Source: Paenibacillus taiwanensis DSM 18679 (lineage in GTDB: Bacteria; Bacillota; Bacilli; Paenibacillales; Paenibacillaceae). Taken from it: a stretch of DNA of 64,000 nt. Below, piece after piece: positions 59,045-64,000 of this stretch. The notes beneath the pieces are model-generated. The model was not told the origin of the DNA. It ran no database searches and was given only the letters and a program-made list of their open reading frames with translations. The stretch is from NCBI RefSeq assembly GCF_000425125.1, contig NZ_AULE01000023.1, positions 1 to 64,000 of the forward strand, read 5' to 3'. Numbering within the stretch: the first letter of the stretch is position 1; every line of letters begins with the position of its first letter. The position numbers and the translations under genes were made by a program.

Positions 59045-59533
59045 ATGAATATTGTTGTTGCGGAACATTGGAATCTTGAAAAGCATGAACTGCCCGGCGT
59101 TAATAGCATCATCTTTCCAAATGGCGCTGTAACTATCTTAAGTTGTTACAGCTTATATAACCCCAACACAAATGAAAGTAAACTTTATTGCTCTCCCTTG
59201 TGTGACACAACCATTGAAAGCATATCAAAGTATAATGTTGAATGTTGGACGATCGTTGATGAATGGGTCAGTATTGATTATCAAGACGGGAAAATCTGTG
59301 GCGGTGATGGTCAAATGGGAAATGAAGGATTTATTGCTTGTACGGATGCTGAAGACCGTTTGGTATGGGGAATATTTTTTGAAAATTCAAACCCTATAAA
59401 AAGCTTAGAAATTAAAGATAAAATCTTAATCGCTATTAATGAGCATAACGAATTACAAATTGAAATCAACTTAGAAAACCTCACCCAAATTAAAATGATG
59501 CCCATAAAATCCAAAAACGAGCCAACTAATTGA
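59045..59533 (+). CDS. Hypothetical protein, unknown (possible immunity-type)
   Basis: 162 residues, no signal or membrane segment. The composition (ECWTIVDEWVSIDYQDGKICGGDGQMGNEGF in part, aromatic and acidic residues, several Cys) and a predicted mostly beta structure suggest a compact cytoplasmic domain. No family recognised. GGGGAT lies before the ATG. AT-rich like DUF5713; both flank a broken small gene, a pattern seen in clusters of immunity genes, though no toxin is present. Confidence 0.72.
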   Translation: MNIVVAEHWNLEKHELPGVNSIIFPNGAVTILSCYSLYNPNTNESKLYCSPLCDTTIESISKYNVECWTIVDEWVSIDYQDGKICGGDGQMGNEGFIACTDAEDRLVWGIFFENSNPIKSLEIKDKILIAINEHNELQIEINLENLTQIKMMPIKSKNEPTN

Positions 59534-59640
59534 TGAAACAAATACCAAGCACGAAATTTCCTAATATAGATTACTCACCTGGCTCCTGCGATTTTCTCGA
59601 TCGATGGATGCCCCTCGTTTACCACTTAGTAATACAAGGT

Positions 59641-59658
59641 GAACCGTACCATAAGTAA
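59641..59658. other. att-like site 2 (middle)
   Basis: GAACCGTACCATAAGTAA reads E-P-Y-H-K-stop, identical in coding to the rlmH terminus; the preceding codon GGT also preserves the Gly. It differs from the rlmH site at three bases, all third codon positions. The region 59534-59800 holds this site and no gene. Confidence 0.65.
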
Positions 59659-59800
59659 CGGTAAGTTTTTCGGATAATCCCGCAGCAGGCTTGGAACGGA
59701 GCCTTGAAGGACATAGGTTGAGGCGGGGTCGCGAGTAGCAGCGAAGATGGGGAAAACGGACTTTTGCGCTTTTTGGAATTACAACAATGGAGGGCTATAA

Positions 59801-60124
59801 ATGAAGTACTTTTACGGAGTATTATCTTTTTTGGGACTCGTTTTGCCCTATTCGCAATTCATCCCTTGGGTCGTGCACAACGGCCTCGATTTGACTCTAC
59901 TATTTAAAGCCATAACCAGTTCGCGTATCGGAGCTTTTGCATGGATGGATGTTTTAGTTACCGCGATCGTGCTTATGGGATTCATTCTGTTAGAAGGCAC
60001 CAGAAAGAGAATGAAATATTTATGGCTGCCGATTGCAGGTACGCTACTGGTAGGTCCTTCACTGGGTCTTCCCTTGTTTTTGTTTCTTCGACAATTACAC
60101 TTGGAGAAAAACATTCTAAAATAA
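59801..60124 (+). CDS. DUF2834 family membrane protein
   Basis: A 107-residue protein with three membrane segments (YGVLSFLGLVLPYSQFIPWVV, WMDVLVTAIVLMGFILLEG, YLWLPIAGTLLVGPSLGLPLFLFL), the pattern of DUF2834. Function unknown. GGAGGG lies 6 nt upstream of the ATG. Confidence 0.85.
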   Translation: MKYFYGVLSFLGLVLPYSQFIPWVVHNGLDLTLLFKAITSSRIGAFAWMDVLVTAIVLMGFILLEGTRKRMKYLWLPIAGTLLVGPSLGLPLFLFLRQLHLEKNILK

Positions 60125-60126
60125 CA

Positions 60127-60276
60127 TCAAAGGTGGTTTCTTTCGGCTTGGTCTTTCAGCCATTGTTCGACCTCCTCGTCATGCGCTTTGGCCTGCGTGA
60201 AGAACGTCATCATGTAGTCGTTATCGTACAGCAACGCTATTTTGTACTCATGGAGTCCTTCGTCTATGTCAGTTGT
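60127..60276 (-). pseudogene. C-terminal fragment of an unidentified minus-strand gene
   Basis: A minus-strand frame coding for about 49 residues (DEGLHEYKIALLYDNDYMMT ... HDEEVEQWLKDQAERNHL) whose N-terminal continuation is the antisense of the uridylate kinase sequence. The protein-like part ends where kinase similarity begins, so this looks like a gene cut by a deletion or recombination. Family unknown. Confidence 0.45.
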
Positions 60277-60895
60277 GAATCTAGGTGTTGAGGTATCATT
60301 AGTCATAGGTGGAGGGAATATTTTTCGCGGTAATATGGCGGAAAGCTGGGGAATAGAAAGAGCAGAAGCTGACAACATCGGGACGCTTGCTACTGTTATT
60401 AATAGCTTGATGCTTCGAGGAGTTCTTAAAGCCAAAACAGACAAAGAAGTTCGTGTGATGACAGCAATACCTATTACTTCAGTTGCAGAACCATATATCA
60501 GACTAAGAGCAGTTCACCATCTGGAAAAGGGCTACATAGTAATTTTTGCAGGAGGAAACGGGCAACCCTACGTTACAACGGATTACCCTTCCGTTCAAAG
60601 GGCAATCGAAGTTAATTGTGAAGCTTTGTTAGTAGCAAAACAAGGCGTAGATGGTGTTCTCAATGCAGACCCTAAGTTCGACAAAGAAGCAAGAAAGTTC
60701 AGGTCCCTTCACTACAACGATGTTTTAAAATATAACTTGAAGGTAATGGATCAATCAGCTTTCATCTTAGCTAGAGACTACAATCTGCCAATGCATGTGT
60801 TTAATTTTGACAAGCCGGGCTCGATGAAAGAAATTTGTGAAGGGAAAGTTAATGGTACAATAATTAGTGGTGAGTCAATTTTGGAGTTGGAATGA
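60242..60895 (+). pseudogene. pyrH: Uridylate kinase homologue lacking its N-terminus
   Basis: From about residue 11 it aligns with PyrH: VVNLGVEVSLVIGGGNIFRG, YVTTDYPSVQRAIE (in place of FTTDTAAALRA), AKQGVDGVLNADPK, VMDQSAFILARD. UMP kinases start about 40 residues earlier with the KLSGEAL motif that binds phosphate; this part is absent and the upstream frame is unrelated. It is therefore probably an inactive second copy; the essential pyrH would lie elsewhere near tsf and frr. The TTG start at 60242 has no clear binding site. Confidence 0.7.
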
Positions 60896-60937
60896 GTTGA
60901 AAATTATGAGGGAGTACAACAGCGCTCCCTCTTTTTC

Positions 60938-61240
60938 GTGATACTTGCCGTTACTGACAGCGCGGAGAACCGTATCATTAGTGACATTGTTCATTGTTCC
61001 AGACAGTTCTCTCAATTAACCGGAATACATTGCAGGGGGATATCTGAGGACTCGAAGGATTTGCGGGTTCTGGATGCTGCCATAAAGTATGGACCCTCAT
61101 CACAAGAGGCGTTTACACGAGCATTTAACAAGGCTGTTCAGCTCATCCCTGCAACCTCCTCAAAAGCTTCCCTACCTATTCAGTTGGCTATTCGTCAGGA
61201 GCTAGCAAGGAACTTTGACCCCCAACGGATGGGAATATAA
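60938..61240 (+). pseudogene. AraC-type regulator fragment
   Basis: A 100-codon frame with a recognisable piece of an AraC/XylS helix-turn-helix: RQFSQLTGIH and VLDAAIKYGPSSQEAFTRAFNKA, but the connecting region is scrambled and the domain end is unusual. No ligand domain and no good start. Most likely the decayed remnant of a regulator, possibly of a neighbouring resistance gene. Confidence 0.6.
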
Positions 61241-61355
61241 ATGAATTGAAGTTGGGTGTAAACAGTGTTACTCTAACAACGGTAAACTCAAAAGCTATGC
61301 TCTACGATACGTTCACTAATAGTCACAAATTTAGTTATCAAGAAAGGTAATACTT

Positions 61356-63098
61356 ATGATAAAAGTTGAAAACTTATCCTTCTCATTCCCACAAAAAGAA
61401 CTATATACAAACATTTCATTTACGTTAGAAGAGGCACAGCATTGCGCTTTTATAGGAACAAGTGGCAGTGGTAAAAGTACACTGATCGATATACTGATGG
61501 ATCCAGAAAAATATTTGTTCGAGGGCAAGTTAGAGATAGATCCAACCTGCACAATTGGGTATGTAAGTCAGTTCTCCCAACTAGACAGAACAAAAGAAAC
61601 AACCGTTTTTGAATATATTGGAGAACAATTTATTGAAATACAAAATGAAATACAATCTCTTTGTACTGAAATGGAAACATCATCGGATATTGAGCCGTTA
61701 CTCGAAAAGTACCAATTAGCTTTAGACGCGTTTAATGCAATTGGCGGCGATAATTTTGAAAGCAACATTAATAAAAAACTAAATCTAGCAAACCTCATGA
61801 AGCTAAAAGATGTTAGGGTATCCGAGCTGAGTGGTGGAGAGTTCAAGCTTATTCAAGTGATGAAGGAGATGCTTAGTAGTCCCGACTTGATGATTATGGA
61901 TGAGCCCGATGTATTTTTAGATTTTGAAAACCTAAATGCGCTTAAAAATCTTATTAATTCTCACAAAGGCATCCTGCTAGTTGTTACCCACAACCGATAT
62001 TTATTAAATCATTGTTTCAACAAAATTATTCACCTTGAAAACATGGAGATCCAGGAGTTTGATGGGCGATATATGGAATATAATTTCTCATTACTTCAGA
62101 CAAAGATTGAGTTGCAAGAAATCGCAGTCGCTGAACAAGAAGAAATTGAGAGATACGATAACATTATTGATAATCTTAGAGCGATCGCAACTATTAATTC
62201 AGAAGCATCTAGGGGGAGAGCGTTAAAAGCTAGAGTTAGATTTCAAGAGAGATTGGAAGCGCGTAGAATTAAAGCACCATTTGTTGATATTAAGCAACCG
62301 AATATTCGTTTTGATATGGATCATGAGATTGAAGAAGACACGATTGTTGTAAATGTTAGAAATTATAGTGTTGCCTTTGATGAGCTGCTGTTACACAATG
62401 TTAGCTTTGAGATAAAATCTACGGATAAAGTAGCCATTATCGGTCCAAACGGTACGGGAAAAACGACTTTACTCCGAGATATCTTTAACAATAATCATGA
62501 TTCAATTGAAATAAATGCTGAAGTGAAAATGGCTTATCTATCTCAGCTTCAAGGCGAAGTGTTAAAGGATTCTAATACAATACTAGAAGAATTCATTGAT
62601 GCTGGGTTTAGCACTTATGATGAGGTTAGATCGTATATATCACACTATGGCTTTGAAGGAGAAATCGTTAATCAGAAGATAGCATCTTTATCTGGTGGAG
62701 AAAAAAATATACTCCAATTAGCTAAAGTTTCTGCTAGTAAGGCAAACGTGTTGCTTCTTGACGAACCTACAAGCCATTTAGACACCTATACACAAATTGC
62801 GCTGGAAAAAGCCATTGAAGCTTATAAAGGTGCGATTCTCATGATATCTCATGATTTCTATTCTGTTGTAAATGGTATGGATTATGTATTAATCATTGAC
62901 GATAAGACGATTAGAAAAATGAGCATGCGAAAATTTAGACAAATGATTTATGCTAACCATTTTGATAAAGATTATTTAGAAGCGGAACAAAACAAAAAAG
63001 CAGTTGAAATGAAAATAGAATTGGCTTTAAAAAATACTGATTTTGAACTTGCAAAAGTATTAGTTGATGAGCTAGAAGAACTGATTAAGTTGCTTTAA
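61356..63098 (+). CDS. ABC-F family ATPase, probable ribosome protection protein
   Basis: 580 residues with two ABC ATPase domains and no membrane part. Domain 1: Walker A GTSGSGKSTL, signature LSGGEFKL, Walker B LMIMDEPD. An interdomain linker follows (about 225-300). Domain 2: GPNGTGKTTL, LSGGEKNIL, VLLLDEPTSHLD. This is the ABC-F layout; members that protect ribosomes from lincosamides, pleuromutilins, streptogramins or macrolides have long linkers, whereas housekeeping EttA/Uup types differ. The exact class is not determined. AAAGG lies before the ATG. AT-rich, in the second putative cassette. Confidence 0.88.
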   Translation: MIKVENLSFSFPQKELYTNISFTLEEAQHCAFIGTSGSGKSTLIDILMDPEKYLFEGKLEIDPTCTIGYVSQFSQLDRTKETTVFEYIGEQFIEIQNEIQSLCTEMETSSDIEPLLEKYQLALDAFNAIGGDNFESNINKKLNLANLMKLKDVRVSELSGGEFKLIQVMKEMLSSPDLMIMDEPDVFLDFENLNALKNLINSHKGILLVVTHNRYLLNHCFNKIIHLENMEIQEFDGRYMEYNFSLLQTKIELQEIAVAEQEEIERYDNIIDNLRAIATINSEASRGRALKARVRFQERLEARRIKAPFVDIKQPNIRFDMDHEIEEDTIVVNVRNYSVAFDELLLHNVSFEIKSTDKVAIIGPNGTGKTTLLRDIFNNNHDSIEINAEVKMAYLSQLQGEVLKDSNTILEEFIDAGFSTYDEVRSYISHYGFEGEIVNQKIASLSGGEKNILQLAKVSASKANVLLLDEPTSHLDTYTQIALEKAIEAYKGAILMISHDFYSVVNGMDYVLIIDDKTIRKMSMRKFRQMIYANHFDKDYLEAEQNKKAVEMKIELALKNTDFELAKVLVDELEELIKLL

Positions 63099-63140
63099 AT
63101 TACGATCCTCTGATTTAAGGAAGTCCCCACAGCAATTAAA

Positions 63141-63175
63141 AGAGAGGGCACCCGATCCGGGTGCCTTCTCTTTCA
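63141..63175 (+). terminator. Intrinsic terminator after the ABC-F gene
   Basis: AGAGGGCACCCG-ATC-CGGGTGCCTTCT followed by CTTTC, about 45 nt after the stop. Confidence 0.85.
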
Positions 63176-63193
63176 CTCAATAGATGATATGCT

Positions 63194-63211
63194 GAACGGT
63201 ATCACAAGTAG
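63194..63211. other. att-like site 3 (right end)
   Basis: GAACGGTATCACAAGTAG reads E-R-Y-H-K-stop. It differs from rlmH's site at three of 18 bases. The following AGCGGCAAGTTTTT-type stretch also resembles that after site 2 (25 of 30 bases alike over 59641-59670 and 63194-63223). Confidence 0.6.
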
Positions 63212-63269
63212 CGGCAAGTTTTTGTGGTTTCCTTGTAGGGGTTGGACTTCGTGAAACTCCCGTGCCTGT

Positions 63270-63566
63270 TCAAGTTGATTTTTCACTTTTTTGACCTCTG
63301 ATTTTCTCATGATTCAGCAGCCATTCTTTGCGTGCGACTCCTCCGCCGTACCCGCCGAGTTTGCCAGAGGTGTTAATTACGCGATGACAGGGAATGACGA
63401 TCGCTAGTTGATTGGCACCATTCGCTTGTGCTACCGCACGATATGCGGTGGGCTTACCAAGCGCCAGTGCGATATCGGCGTAAGAACGGGTTTCGCCCGG
63501 TACCCCTTGGTAACGACGTCGGTAGCCGAAAATCAGGCACCTATTTTGTAATAACACCATGCACAC
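63270..63566 (-). pseudogene. Truncated methylated-DNA-protein-cysteine methyltransferase
   Basis: A 98-codon frame whose C-terminal 80 residues match the Ogt/MGMT catalytic domain: GETRSYADIALALGKPTAYRAVA, active-site cysteine in IPCHRVI, and GGYGGGVARKEWLLNHE. The first 18 residues do not match and the usual N-terminal domain is missing, so it is truncated at about 63510 near the right end of the putative island. Possibly still folded but unlikely to be a normal gene. Confidence 0.7.
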
Positions 63567-63582
63567 CGTAGGAGCTGGCGGG

Positions 63583-64000
63583 TCACACTCCAGCCGGATA
63601 ATGCATAAAAGGATTGTACTCGTCTTTTTTTGATTCTATTGGAGAAGGGTGAGGATCAAACGCCCCTAAGAAATCGCAACCATGCTTCTGGGTAGTGCGA
63701 TGCAGGCTGCTGCCTTTGCGTCCCTTTTCAGACTACCCAAATTGCGTTTCACTGCATTCAATAATGCCGTTGAGTTGATGATACATTGACCCCATAAAAG
63801 CAATAATTTATATGAAAAAGTATTTTATTTACAGGAATTTTCCACCTAATTGCCGAATTATGACTCTACATCATTCAGATTGCAACGGATAGCAAAGTCA
63901 ATTAGGAAAGGAGCGTAACTTGACCATATAAAAGTTGAAGTATCGATCAACAGACATTGTTTCGCGTATTTTGAATAACATAATGATTGGTGCAACAGCC
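63583..64000 (-). other. Right-end region with a short unidentified reading-frame remnant
   Basis: On the minus strand a frame of 50 codons (63583-63735) ends DEYNPFMHYPAGV-stop just upstream of the Ogt fragment; it has no start and may be a gene remnant. From 63741 to the window end no gene, RNA or repeat was recognised. Confidence 0.35.

Larger units (their letters stand above)
56168..63211. mobile_element. Putative composite SCC-like island inserted at rlmH (decayed)
   Basis: The segment lies between the rlmH stop and the farthest of three near-identical 18-bp sites (56150-56167, 59641-59658, 63194-63211). It can be split at the middle site into two cassettes of about 3.5 kb. It contains accessory genes, several broken genes and AT-rich genes unlike the flanking core. 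No ccr serine recombinase or other integrase gene is present, so it would be a remnant or a passively mobilised element. The interpretation rests on site structure, position and cargo; comparison with empty rlmH loci is lacking. Confidence 0.6.

Noticed and set aside
60277-60444. N-terminal part of the minus-strand frame ending at 60127
   Set aside because: It is the antisense of the uridylate kinase homologue; only the part downstream of the junction looks protein-like.

Overview
The window is the replication-origin segment of a Bacillales chromosome, most likely Paenibacillus or a close relative. Supporting this are the minus-strand order dnaA-dnaN-yaaA-recF-remB-gyrB-gyrA running into a 16S rRNA gene, the plus-strand order rpmH-rnpA-yidC-jag-mnmE-mnmG-rsmG-noc-parA-parB, perfect parS sites, the walRKHIJ-htrA cluster, sporulation genes (yyaC), and a 16S 5' end of Paenibacillus type. 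No species is claimed. Genes on both sides of oriC (about 9.7-12.1 kb) point away from it, so nearly all core genes lie on the leading strand.

Layout. 1-0.47 kb: 5' end of a 16S gene with its leader and promoter. 0.47-11.3 kb: HD-GYP protein, gyrase subunits, remB, recF, yaaA, dnaN, dnaA. 9.7-12.1 kb: bipartite origin; the dnaA-dnaN gap carries DnaA boxes, a GC block, DnaA-trios and an AT-rich stretch, and the dnaA-rpmH gap a second box cluster. 12-22 kb: L34, RNase P protein, membrane insertase, tRNA modification, 16S methyltransferase, nucleoid occlusion and partition. 22.5-26.5 kb: cysteine-desulfurase-like enzyme, yyaC and small conserved genes. 26.6-28.3 kb: tRNA-Ser, a likely type I holin-like toxin and a small membrane protein. 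28.5-29.7 kb: rpsF-ssb-rpsR. 30-37.4 kb: DUF421, LCP ligase, DarB-like CBS protein, DUF2232, gdpP, rplI, replicative helicase. 37.7-49.7 kb: purA behind a probable PurR operator, an orphan secreted protein behind six phased 10-bp repeats, an M23 endopeptidase, the WalRK system and HtrA. 50-55.2 kb: a G-x-I repeat protein, a Mn riboswitch plus terC, and two tandem secreted erythromycin-esterase-like proteins. 55.7 kb: rlmH.

The most interesting part is downstream of rlmH. The last six codons of rlmH (E-P-Y-H-K-stop) recur as near copies at 59641-59658 and 63194-63211, differing mainly at third codon positions. The 3' end of rlmH is the integration site of staphylococcal SCC elements, so 56168-63211 reads as a composite, decayed SCC-like island outside Staphylococcus. 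It lacks ccr recombinases but carries accessory cargo: a serine beta-lactamase-like protein, DUF5713 and an unknown protein, a nonsense-mutated MGTWS-type gene, a DUF2834 protein, a 5'-truncated uridylate kinase, an AraC fragment and an ABC-F protein. Gene remnants and abrupt junctions are concentrated here.

Functionally, the core links initiation (dnaA, oriC), the replisome (dnaN, helicase, SSB), topology (gyrase), segregation (ParABS, Noc), ribosome biogenesis, cell-wall homeostasis (WalRK, LCP, M23) and c-di-AMP signalling (DarB-like, GdpP).
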